Below are positions 31,450 to 37,604 of a stretch of 37,952 nt of DNA, piece after piece. The notes under the pieces were generated by a model. The model did no database searches, was not told the DNA's origin, and saw only the letters and a program-made list of their open reading frames with translations. The stretch spans positions 1-37,952 of the forward strand of contig JAZURO010000137.1 of the NCBI GenBank assembly GCA_045606265.1, given 5' to 3'. Each line of letters begins with the position of its first letter. Position 1 is the stretch's first letter. The translations under genes and the position numbers were made by a program. The DNA comes from RGIG4608 sp045606265 (GTDB taxonomy: Bacteria > Bacillota > Clostridia > Oscillospirales > CAG-272).

Positions 31450-31756
31450 ATACATTACTAAAATCGTTACTGTTTTAGGAGCACTTGCGTTTTTGACGTC
31501 TGCAATCGTGCAAGCGATTAAGGAACAGCCATTCTTCAGAGATTGCCCTACATCTTTGATTGCATTGGTTGTATCCGAAGTCGTCACGATCGTGGCGCTC
31601 TTTGCGTATTGTGCGCAGACGGTAACGGTCTTGCAGTGGTACTATGTTTTTTCCGCTGTTGTAGTCGGATTTTTGGTTTACCTTGTCGCTACGGGTGGCT
31701 GGGATAAACTCACCGATATTTGGAAAAAGACGCAGTACAAGAAAGGGAATGAATGA
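31439..31756 (+). CDS. Holin
   Basis: The protein has 105 residues with three hydrophobic segments: TVLGALAFLTSAIVQAI, LIALVVSEVVTIVALFAYC and WYYVFSAVVVGFLVYLVAT. A short basic tail (KKTQYKKGNE) follows. Size, topology and position just ahead of the endolysin support a holin. The ATG at 31439 follows GAAGGGGGTGACACAA and overlaps the previous gene by 11 bases. Confidence 0.85.
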   Translation: MSLEYITKIVTVLGALAFLTSAIVQAIKEQPFFRDCPTSLIALVVSEVVTIVALFAYCAQTVTVLQWYYVFSAVVVGFLVYLVATGGWDKLTDIWKKTQYKKGNE

Positions 31757-31757
31757 A

Positions 31758-31895
31758 ATGAATATCGAACCAAACAACATGAACCAGGTCGAGCCTGTTA
31801 CAAAGAAGATCAAGACAAAGGCTACAAACGAGCCGAAGGGAAAGAAGGAAACCGTATCCAACATGGAGAACGGTGAAGCACCTAAGCGCAAGTAA
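31758..31895 (+). CDS. Small lysine-rich protein
   Basis: The protein has 45 residues, starting MNIEPNNMNQVEPVTKKIKT, probably disordered and basic. It starts one base after the holin stop, behind GAAAGGGAATGAATGA, and ends just before a terminator. Codon content is regular, but composition is low-complexity, so it could be a spurious frame. Confidence 0.5.
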   Translation: MNIEPNNMNQVEPVTKKIKTKATNEPKGKKETVSNMENGEAPKRK

Positions 31896-31901
31896 AGCAC
31901 C

Positions 31902-31934
31902 GACAGCATGGGACAACCTGTGCTGTCTTTTTTT
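31902..31934 (+). terminator. Late-operon terminator before the endolysin
   Basis: GACAGCA (31902-31908) pairs with TGCTGTC (31921-31927), 12-base loop, then seven T. The endolysin ribosome site begins right after the T-run, so endolysin expression depends on readthrough. Confidence 0.9.
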
Positions 31935-31946
31935 GAAAGGAGAAGC

Positions 31947-33164
31947 ATGAAAACATCGCAGAAAGGTATAGACCTTATAAAAAGTTTTGAAGGATACGCA
32001 AGCAAGCCCTATTGGGATTTTAAAGGCTATTCGGGCGGATACGGTCATTTAGGAATCGACAAGAATGAAGTTATCACGAAAGAGAAAGCCGAAGCATGGC
32101 TGAAATCCGACTTGCAGAAGTTTGAAGCAAACGTGAACAAGTTTGATGCAATCTACCATTTTAATCAAAACCAATTTGATGCGCTTGTATCCTTCGCATA
32201 TAACATCGGCTCGATCAATAAGCTGTGTGATGGTGGAAAGCGGTCGCTTTCCGAGATCAGCGCACATATCCCCGACTACTGTCACGCTGGCGGAGCCGTA
32301 AACAATGGACTTGTGAAGCGCAGAACAGCCGAAAAAGCGCTTTTCGACACTCCTATGGATAATTCTAGCCCAAAATCCGAAACCGCCTTAAATGAGCAAA
32401 ATATAACGCTGTGCGGGCATGGTTCAGATACACCAAGCCTTAAGAACATGAGCGAGTATCTTTCCATGAGATACTCACAGAAAGCAAAAAATGGGGCAAA
32501 TAAGGGACTTGTCGCAGTGGTAAGGTTAAAGTCACTGACCGACAGCAAAAGAGCCGAAATAAAGGCAAAATATGCAACTATTTTAGGGCGCAACGTTTAT
32601 AGTCAGACGCTCCGAGAATATTGCTATAAGCCGAAGAACGGAACATACTACTCCGATTGCTCCTCTAGCATTATAAAAACCTTTGTTGAATGCGGTTATA
32701 CGTTCCCATGGACGCTTAACACCGAAGCTATTTACAAGTCTGATTTATTTGAAAAAGTACCTGTCGAGATCAAAAACGGACACGTCATGAATCCGCAGAT
32801 TTTAAAAGTTGGCGATTGTTTGCTTTTTGCGGGTAACGACCCAAGCAGAACGCTACAGATCGGACACGTTGAAATGGTCTACAGCATCGGAACGACATCT
32901 TCCAACTATCCGAAATGGATAAGCGCTGGCAATGATTATTATTTGCGTATCGCTGACGGCAAAAACGCACATGGGTGGCAAGACGTGGCGGAAACGACCG
33001 ACAGCACGAAGAAACACAGATACTATTTTGACGAAAAAGGGAAAATGCTGACGGGTGCGCAGTACATCGACAACAAGCTGTACTATTTCAAGGAGTCGGG
33101 CGGACTAAAGGGCGCTTTATGCCACACAACCGCAGACTACGCACTTGAGCCGATTTATTTATAA
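31947..33164 (+). CDS. Three-domain endolysin (GH24 lysozyme + NlpC/P60-like peptidase + choline-binding-like repeat)
   Basis: The protein has 405 residues. Residues 1-140 are a GH24 lysozyme: SFEG gives catalytic E15, PYWD gives D24, and YSGGYGH replaces the usual threonine with S29. Residues 180-345 form a papain-like (NlpC/P60 or CHAP) domain with Cys238 in YYSDCSSS and His307 in QIGHVEM. Residues 350-395 carry YYFDEKGKMLTGAQYIDNKL and YYFKESGGLKG, choline-binding-type wall repeats. It would cut both glycan strands and peptide stems of Gram-positive peptidoglycan. The ATG at 31947 has GAAAGGAGAAGC upstream. No signal peptide, so it relies on the holin. Confidence 0.9.
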   Translation: MKTSQKGIDLIKSFEGYASKPYWDFKGYSGGYGHLGIDKNEVITKEKAEAWLKSDLQKFEANVNKFDAIYHFNQNQFDALVSFAYNIGSINKLCDGGKRSLSEISAHIPDYCHAGGAVNNGLVKRRTAEKALFDTPMDNSSPKSETALNEQNITLCGHGSDTPSLKNMSEYLSMRYSQKAKNGANKGLVAVVRLKSLTDSKRAEIKAKYATILGRNVYSQTLREYCYKPKNGTYYSDCSSSIIKTFVECGYTFPWTLNTEAIYKSDLFEKVPVEIKNGHVMNPQILKVGDCLLFAGNDPSRTLQIGHVEMVYSIGTTSSNYPKWISAGNDYYLRIADGKNAHGWQDVAETTDSTKKHRYYFDEKGKMLTGAQYIDNKLYYFKESGGLKGALCHTTADYALEPIYL

Positions 33165-33180
33165 CGTTTCACGTGAAACA
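33165..33180. promoter_or_regulatory. parS: parS-like ParB (Spo0J) binding site
   Basis: CGTTTCACGTGAAACA matches the Bacillota consensus TGTTTCACGTGAAACA at 15 of 16 positions, and the inner 14 bases (33166-33179) are a perfect palindrome identical to the consensus core. It lies directly after the endolysin stop, outside any gene. Lacking a loop, it is a poor RNA hairpin, which favours a DNA-binding role. No parA or parB partition gene is in the phage, so host ParB would be the ligand. Confidence 0.78.
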
Positions 33181-33220
33181 TACGGAAGGAAGGAAAAATA
33201 TACTTCTTTCCGTATATTTT
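33180..33220 (+). terminator. Rho-independent terminator after the endolysin
   Basis: ATACGGAAGGAAG (33180-33192) pairs with CTTCTTTCCGTAT (33203-33215) over 13 bp with one G-U, followed by ATTTTTAT. It separates the lysis gene from the right-hand early promoter and shares one base with the parS site. Confidence 0.88.
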
Positions 33221-33224
33221 TATA

Positions 33225-33252
33225 TTGACATATATATGAAAAGGTGTATAAT
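33225..33252 (+). promoter_or_regulatory. Early promoter with hairpin leader
   Basis: TTGACA (33225-33230), spacer 16, TATAAT (33247-33252). The leader holds GTTCC-GAGGGG-GGAAC then AAAAGGAG, and resembles the leader behind the 34245 promoter. It drives 33295-34243. Confidence 0.85.
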
Positions 33253-33294
33253 AATAATTGTTCCGAGGGGGGAACGGAAAAGGAGAAAACGAAA

Positions 33295-33594
33295 ATGCAT
33301 AGCGAATTTAAGAAAACATGGAACTTTTACAATGACGAAGAGATCAGAAACAAGGTTGTAGCCGAGTATGGTGATCTGATGAAAATCCCAGACGATAAGG
33401 CAAAAGAGATCCTTGAAAAGTATCTCGACATTGATGTATGGGAAGCCGAATTTGAAGAGGAAGGCGAAATCGCATACACCACAATCGCAGATAAAGAGGA
33501 TTTTGATCGAGAAGAAACCGAATCCGAAGAAGAAGCTGAGGAATACAGCCGAGATCCGTATTCTTACAACGGAGTATCACGAAGCGATTTCTAA
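33295..33594 (+). CDS. Highly acidic hypothetical protein
   Basis: The protein has 99 residues, very acidic in the second half (FDREETESEEEAEEYSRDPY). The N-terminal half is helical (EFKKTWNFYNDEEIRNKVVA). It is the first gene behind a consensus promoter, with AAAAGGAGAAAACGAAA before the ATG, so it is likely abundant early. No family is recognised; DNA mimicry is only a speculation from charge. Confidence 0.72.
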   Translation: MHSEFKKTWNFYNDEEIRNKVVAEYGDLMKIPDDKAKEILEKYLDIDVWEAEFEEEGEIAYTTIADKEDFDREETESEEEAEEYSRDPYSYNGVSRSDF

Positions 33595-33601
33595 AAATAA
33601 A

Positions 33602-33624
33602 GCCTTCCGCCAAGTGCGGAGGGC
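33602..33624 (+). other. Intergenic hairpin without T-run
   Basis: GCCTTCCGC (33602-33610) pairs with GCGGAGGGC (33616-33624), one G-U, 5-base loop. No T-run follows, and the next ribosome site lies 7 bases on. It may stabilise mRNA or tune translation of the 33642 gene. Confidence 0.55.
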
Positions 33625-33641
33625 AACAATAAAGGAGAAAC

Positions 33642-34004
33642 ATGAAAATAACATACGAAGGCATTGAATATATGCCGATTAAAGACTATGCGGAAATGGT
33701 CGGGACTAAACCCGATCTGCTGAAACAGAAGAAGAACAGGTCACACTCAATCCCGACTCTAAAATACGGAAATGCGATTTTTATTCCTCGTTTTTGCAAA
33801 ATTTTTACAAAAAGGCACAAAATATCTGAAAGATACGATGCTTTGAAACCGACACATATCGAGATAGATGGTGAAGTATACGTATCATCGGTTGACGCAA
33901 CTAACATAGTTGGATGCACACGAACCACATTAGAGCGCAGAGGATACACGAGAATCAAGTTCGGAAATTCTTATTTTTACCCATTAAAGGAGTTGACGCA
34001 ATGA
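33642..34004 (+). CDS. Putative DNA-binding protein with duplicated winged-helix-like module
   Basis: The protein has 120 residues. Two similar halves, about 3-52 (IEYMPIKDYAEMVGTKPDLL, LKYGNAIFIP) and 72-117 (EVYVSSVDATNIVGCTRTTL, IKFGNSYFYPLKEL), each show the helix-turn-helix plus wing pattern of MerR/excisionase-like proteins. It is likely an early regulator. AAAGGAGAAAC precedes the ATG, and the stop overlaps the next ATG. Confidence 0.65.
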   Translation: MKITYEGIEYMPIKDYAEMVGTKPDLLKQKKNRSHSIPTLKYGNAIFIPRFCKIFTKRHKISERYDALKPTHIEIDGEVYVSSVDATNIVGCTRTTLERRGYTRIKFGNSYFYPLKELTQ

Positions 34005-34243
34005 AAAGACATTCCAGAAGAAAAGACTTTATCAGATCGTATAGAGTGGCGCTCCACACGCTTGAAGCATTTATCATTTTACCGTTATTTGCATTTATTT
34101 TTGCGCTTGCATATTATGCTGGCGGACATATCTCAACGGAAGTATTGGAAGAATGCGGGCTGTTAATGCTTTCAATCTCGGGAATTTCCATCGCTCTGCA
34201 TATAGACGTTGAAAAAGAGTTATATGAAAAGTTGTATAAATAG
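34001..34243 (+). CDS. Small membrane protein, two predicted TM segments
   Basis: The protein has 80 residues. A basic N-terminus (MKRHSRRKDFIRSYR) is followed by hydrophobic segments (FIILPLFAFIFALAYYA and LLMLSISGISIALHI). AAAGGAGTTGACGCA precedes the ATG, which overlaps the previous stop by 4 bases. Role unknown. Confidence 0.68.
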   Translation: MKRHSRRKDFIRSYRVALHTLEAFIILPLFAFIFALAYYAGGHISTEVLEECGLLMLSISGISIALHIDVEKELYEKLYK

Positions 34244-34244
34244 G

Positions 34245-34273
34245 TTGCAAACTCCAATTCTATATAGTATAAT
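34245..34273 (+). promoter_or_regulatory. Promoter of the recombination/replication operon
   Basis: TTGCAA (34245-34250), spacer 17, perfect TATAAT (34268-34273). The leader AATTGTTTCGAGGGGAACAGAAAAGGAG is a near copy of the leader at 33252-33288, including a small GTTTC/GGAAC hairpin. Confidence 0.82.
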
Positions 34274-34309
34274 ATAATTGTTTCGAGGGGAACAGAAAAG
34301 GAGAAGATC

Positions 34310-34957
34310 ATGAACGATAAACTTTTTAACGAACTTTATGCAGTCAACGTAAACGATTATGTTGAACAGAAAAACGGATTAACATACTTAAGTTGGGCGA
34401 GCGCATGGGCGGAATTTAAAAAGCGTTGCCCCGATGCAACGTATGAAATTGTGAAGTTTGACGGAGCGCCTTACTTCTACGATGAGAACCTTGGTTATAT
34501 GTGCTATACACGTGTAACCGCAAACGGTCAGACCCATGAAATGTGGTTGCCGGTAATGGATGCAAAAAACAAGGCAATGAAAGCCTATCCGTACACTTAC
34601 ATGACCAAGGAATACGGCAAAATGGTTGAAAAAACCGTACAACCAGCGACTATGTTTGACGTGAACAAGACGATCATGCGGTGCCTTACAAAGAATCTTG
34701 CGATGTTTGGACTTGGCTTGTACATCTACGCTGGCGAGGACTTGCCCGAACAGGTAGCGGAACTAATGACAGCAGAGCACCTTGCAGAACTCAACGATCT
34801 ATGCGGAAAAGTGCACGTTGAAAACATTGCTAAAAAGGTGGCACAGCGATACAAAGCTAAGGACTTGCAGAACATGGAAGATAAATACTTTCAAAAGGCG
34901 AAGAACGACCTGCTTGCACAGATTGAACTTGAAGAAAAGGCAAAGGCAAAAGAATGA
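34310..34957 (+). CDS. Single-strand annealing protein (Sak family, DUF1071)
   Basis: The protein has 215 residues. YLSWASAWAEFKKRCPDATY, then YTYMTKEYGKMVEKTVQPAT and FDVNKTIMRCLTKNLAMFGL, are the DUF1071/SSAP_Sak signatures, a RAD52-like annealing fold. The C-terminal helix is charged (ELEEKAKAKE). It should anneal single strands during phage recombination. AAAGGAGAAGATC precedes the ATG, and it overlaps the next gene by 4 bases. Confidence 0.9.
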   Translation: MNDKLFNELYAVNVNDYVEQKNGLTYLSWASAWAEFKKRCPDATYEIVKFDGAPYFYDENLGYMCYTRVTANGQTHEMWLPVMDAKNKAMKAYPYTYMTKEYGKMVEKTVQPATMFDVNKTIMRCLTKNLAMFGLGLYIYAGEDLPEQVAELMTAEHLAELNDLCGKVHVENIAKKVAQRYKAKDLQNMEDKYFQKAKNDLLAQIELEEKAKAKE

Positions 34958-35517
34958 AGCTGAGCGGAACGCTTGAAAAGCTGAAGTATTGTGTGGGAGA
35001 TGTACTTGAGCATCTCCCCGATAAAAAAGACAACGGTGAACCGATTGTATATGATTTAAAAATCACAGAAAGACGCAAAAAGCGGACGCTAGACGCAAAT
35101 GCCTATTATTGGGCTTTGATTGGAAAATATGCGGAATTTGCTCAAATATCACGCTATGAACTGCATAATCAGATGTTGGCGGAGTATGGGCAAGACCTAC
35201 TAATCAACGGACAGCCTTACATGATAGGACTCAAGGCGGACATAAACTACAAGAAACTTGTAGACTTGCACGTCAGACCGTCAAATTTGCCCAATTACAC
35301 GCTTGAAATGCAGATAGGTGTAAATCATGGCAAACCAGTGCTAAAACCCGTAGAATACGCAAAATTTTACGTTTTAAGGGGTAGCCACACATACAATGCA
35401 AAAGAGTTCGCACGACTAATCGAGGGGCTTATAAACGAGATTAAGGGAAGTGAAGCCCCGATTGAAACGCTGACACCTGCGGAGTTGGAACTGCTGAAAG
35501 GGTACGCACATGAATAG
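34954..35517 (+). CDS. NinB-like recombination protein
   Basis: The protein has 187 residues. KRTLDANAYYWALIGKYAEF (near residue 43) and the late GSHTYNAKEFARLIEGLINE are recognisable NinB/Orf-superfamily features of single-strand DNA-binding recombination mediators. It sits directly after the annealing protein. The family link is by motif memory, not alignment. Confidence 0.72.
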   Translation: MKLSGTLEKLKYCVGDVLEHLPDKKDNGEPIVYDLKITERRKKRTLDANAYYWALIGKYAEFAQISRYELHNQMLAEYGQDLLINGQPYMIGLKADINYKKLVDLHVRPSNLPNYTLEMQIGVNHGKPVLKPVEYAKFYVLRGSHTYNAKEFARLIEGLINEIKGSEAPIETLTPAELELLKGYAHE

Positions 35518-35800
35518 CATTATACAGAAAAAGCGTGAGTGCATCATCTGCGCTATGGAGGGAATCTACGAACCATACACAGAAGATCATCACGTGTTTT
35601 TTGGGAAAAACCGACACAATTCCGAGAAAACAGGCTTGAAAGTTTGGCTGTGTCCTTATCATCACCGAGGAACAGGCGGAGTGCATGGAAAAAACGGGCA
35701 CGATCTTGATGAAATGCTAAAGCGGACAGCGCAAGCAGAATTTGAGAAAACTCATAGCCGAGCGGAGTTTGTACGGATATTTGGTAAAAATTATTTATAG
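35510..35800 (+). CDS. HNH-like zinc-binding protein
   Basis: The protein has 96 residues. CIICAMEG, EDHHVFFG and VWLCPYHHRG give a CxxC...HH...CxxHH layout of a treble-clef HNH-like fold, similar to NinG/DUF968-type recombination nucleases. The end SRAEFVRIFGKNYL is conserved in many gut phage homologues. It overlaps the NinB-like gene by 8 bases, supporting a role in processing recombination junctions. Confidence 0.75.
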   Translation: MNSIIQKKRECIICAMEGIYEPYTEDHHVFFGKNRHNSEKTGLKVWLCPYHHRGTGGVHGKNGHDLDEMLKRTAQAEFEKTHSRAEFVRIFGKNYL

Positions 35801-35809
35801 GAGAATGAA

Positions 35810-36331
35810 ATGAACCTTTATGAAATTGAAGATAAACTTTATAATCTGATTGAAAACGGTTTTGATGCCGAAACAGGCGAGATATTGGAAGGCACCGACC
35901 TAAGCGACAGCATCACAGCGTGTCAAATGGCGCTCACCGATAAAATCTCTAATATCGCTTGCATGATTAAGAATCTGCAAAGCGATGCCGAAGCGCTGAA
36001 AGCAGAAAAGGCAAAACTTGCAAAGCGCCAGGCGGTAGCAGAACATAAGGCGGAATGGCTTAAGCACTACCTTAACAGCTATTTACATAGCACTGTCGAG
36101 GACGTGCGCAAGTATAAATATAGCGATGCACGTTGTGCAATTAGTTTCCGCAAGTCTGAATCGGTCGAGATTAGGGATATAAACGCAATCCCAGAAGAAT
36201 ATATCAAGCCGAGAACATTGGAAGATACAGACATCGATAAGACGAGTATTAAAAAGTTTTTAAAGGAAAACGCAGATGCCACCGTAACAGGTGCGGAACT
36301 TGTCGAGAAAGAAAACCTACAGATCAAGTAA
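35810..36331 (+). CDS. Gp157-like protein
   Basis: The protein has 173 residues with the Siphovirus Gp157 pattern: MNLYEIEDKLYNLIENGFDA, a long helix (ACMIKNLQSDAEALKAEKAK), WLKHYLNSYL and a beta-rich C-terminus (CAISFRKSESVEIRDINAIP). Gp157 has been linked to phage resistance and DNA metabolism; here it sits with the replication genes. GGAGAATGAA precedes the ATG. Confidence 0.88.
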   Translation: MNLYEIEDKLYNLIENGFDAETGEILEGTDLSDSITACQMALTDKISNIACMIKNLQSDAEALKAEKAKLAKRQAVAEHKAEWLKHYLNSYLHSTVEDVRKYKYSDARCAISFRKSESVEIRDINAIPEEYIKPRTLEDTDIDKTSIKKFLKENADATVTGAELVEKENLQIK

Positions 36332-36405
36332 CTAGCCGAAAGGCACTATATATTTATAGCTTGATGGTTACACCAGCTTAATACCTCTGATTTAATTTAC
36401 CGAAG

Positions 36406-36432
36406 AAAGGCGGACTGAATCCCGTCTTTTTT
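36406..36432 (+). terminator. Rho-independent terminator
   Basis: AAAGGCGG (36406-36413) pairs with CCGTCTTT (36422-36429), one G-U, with the T-run at 36427-36432. It ends the recombination operon and opens a 361-base gene-free stretch (36332-36692) holding this terminator, CAAAAGCTAT repeats, a promoter and a large inverted repeat. Confidence 0.85.
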
Positions 36433-36455
36433 TCGTGCAAAAAATTGTACATAGG

Positions 36456-36496
36456 CAAAAGCTATGAGCACTTTAAAAAGTATATACAAAAGCTAT
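36456..36496. repeat. CAAAAGCTAT direct repeat, two copies
   Basis: Perfect copies at 36456-36465 and 36487-36496 are 31 bases apart, about three helical turns. They flank A/T-rich DNA just upstream of the promoter for the replisome organizer. They may be binding sites for the initiator or a repressor. Confidence 0.6.
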
Positions 36497-36517
36497 ATGC
36501 TAATGTGCGATTTTTGA

Positions 36518-36546
36518 TTGAAAATGACAGTGAAATATAGTAATAT
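36518..36546 (+). promoter_or_regulatory. Promoter of the replisome organizer
   Basis: TTGAAA (36518-36523), spacer 17, TAATAT (36541-36546). It lies between the CAAAAGCTAT repeats and the large inverted repeat and drives 36693 to about 1095 across the circular join. Confidence 0.72.
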
Positions 36547-36564
36547 ATACGTGTTAACAAAAGA

Positions 36565-36611
36565 GCCTATTCAATGTTGCCCCGTTGAATGGGAGTTAAA
36601 ATTGAATAGGC
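36565..36611 (+). other. Perfect 11-bp inverted repeat in the leader
   Basis: GCCTATTCAAT (36565-36575) and ATTGAATAGGC (36601-36611) are exact inverted repeats. The 25-base interior contains CCCC...GGG that can pair further. No T-run follows. In RNA it would form a long hairpin in the leader of the replication gene; as DNA it could be part of an origin. Confidence 0.65.
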
Positions 36612-36692
36612 ATATTGGTAATTAACCGTTATACATTCAAGGGGGCAAACTTGTTTGTATGGCGGTTTTTTATTACACGAAAGGCTGGGAAA

Positions 36693-37604
36693 ATGGCAAA
36701 AAGATACTATTGGCTAAAGCTAAAAGACGATTTTTTCACGGATAAAAGAATTAAGAAATTAAGACGAATTGCTGGCGGTGATACATACACGATCATATAT
36801 CTAAAAATGATGATGAAGTGCATGAACAACGATGGAATATTAGAGTACGAAGGAATCGAATCCAGTTTCGCTGATGAATTAGCGCTAGACCTTGACGAAG
36901 ATGCGGACAACGTACAGATCACAGTTAATTTTCTGATGCAAGCTGGATTACTTGAAGAAATGGGAGAAAATCATTTTTTAATGACAGAAGTCCCGGAGTT
37001 AATTGGCAGTGAAACATCAAGTGCACAAAGGGTTAGAGATTTTAGAAGCAAACAAAAAGCGTTACAATGTAACACCGATGTAACAGACATGAAACATTTG
37101 TGTAACGTAGATATAGATAAAGATAAAGATAAAGATAAAGAGAAAGATAAAGAGATAGATAAAGATAAAGATACAGATAAAGAAATAGATAAAGAGAAAG
37201 ACGAGATAAAAGGATACGGTATCCTTACCGTATCCATACCGTATGCATACGCTACACAAAACGCTGAAAACGTGAAAAAGTCAAAACCTGTAAAACATAT
37301 ATACGGTGTATATCATCATGTAAGACTTTCAGACGATGATTACAAGAGGTTATGTGATGAATACGGAGATATTAAGGCTGGCGAGTGCATCACATATCTT
37401 GATGAATACATTGAAATGAAACCTAGATACAAAGCGAATAACCATTATTTGTGTATACGCAAATGGGTTGCAGATGCTGTTGAAGAACACAAGCAAAAAC
37501 ATCAAAACAGAGCAAATAGTAGCGGTAGCGCATATATAGACGCAATCAATAACAGAATGCAAACTGTAGATAATTGGTTAAAGGAGTATGGAAACAATGA
37601 CTAG
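36693..37604 (+). CDS. Phage replisome organizer (replication initiator)
   Basis: The protein has 303 residues. The N-terminal 120 residues are the phage replisome-organizer winged-helix domain (YYWLKLKDDFFTDKRIKKLR, GGDTYTIIYLKMMMKCMNND). Residues 140-173 are a DK/EK repeat linker encoded by GATAAA hexamers. The C-terminal domain (HVRLSDDDYKRLCDEYGDIK, YIDEYIE-like, NHYLCIRKWVADAV) is DnaD/DnaB-II-like. It should melt the origin and recruit helicase with the next gene. I chose the ATG at 36693 after GGCTGGGAAA; a TTG at 36615 lies upstream in the leader. Confidence 0.9.
   Translation: MAKRYYWLKLKDDFFTDKRIKKLRRIAGGDTYTIIYLKMMMKCMNNDGILEYEGIESSFADELALDLDEDADNVQITVNFLMQAGLLEEMGENHFLMTEVPELIGSETSSAQRVRDFRSKQKALQCNTDVTDMKHLCNVDIDKDKDKDKEKDKEIDKDKDTDKEIDKEKDEIKGYGILTVSIPYAYATQNAENVKKSKPVKHIYGVYHHVRLSDDDYKRLCDEYGDIKAGECITYLDEYIEMKPRYKANNHYLCIRKWVADAVEEHKQKHQNRANSSGSAYIDAINNRMQTVDNWLKEYGNND
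37110..37310. repeat. Candidate replication origin inside the initiator gene
   Basis: GATAAA/GAGAAA-type hexamers run from 37110 to about 37209, an A/T-rich purine tract. They are followed by ATACGGTAT (37214-37222), TTACCGTAT (37225-37233), ATACCGTAT (37236-37244) and ATACGGTGT (37301-37309). GGATACGGT/ACCGTATCC (37212-37235) is a perfect inverted repeat. Iterons beside an A/T-rich unwinding tract within the initiator gene recall lambda O. Confidence 0.6.

Noticed and set aside
31475..32005. 176-codon minus-strand open frame with hydrophobic stretches
   Set aside because: It is antisense to the holin, crosses a plus-strand terminator and the endolysin start, and lacks expression signals.
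36332..36400. Possible tRNA in the gene-free stretch
   Set aside because: No acceptor/T-arm pattern (GGTTCGANNCC-like) or cloverleaf could be drawn; only weak local pairing is seen.
37110..37209. Regularly repeated hexamers as a possible CRISPR-like array
   Set aside because: The units are 6 bases, in frame, encode a DK/EK linker and have no spacers.
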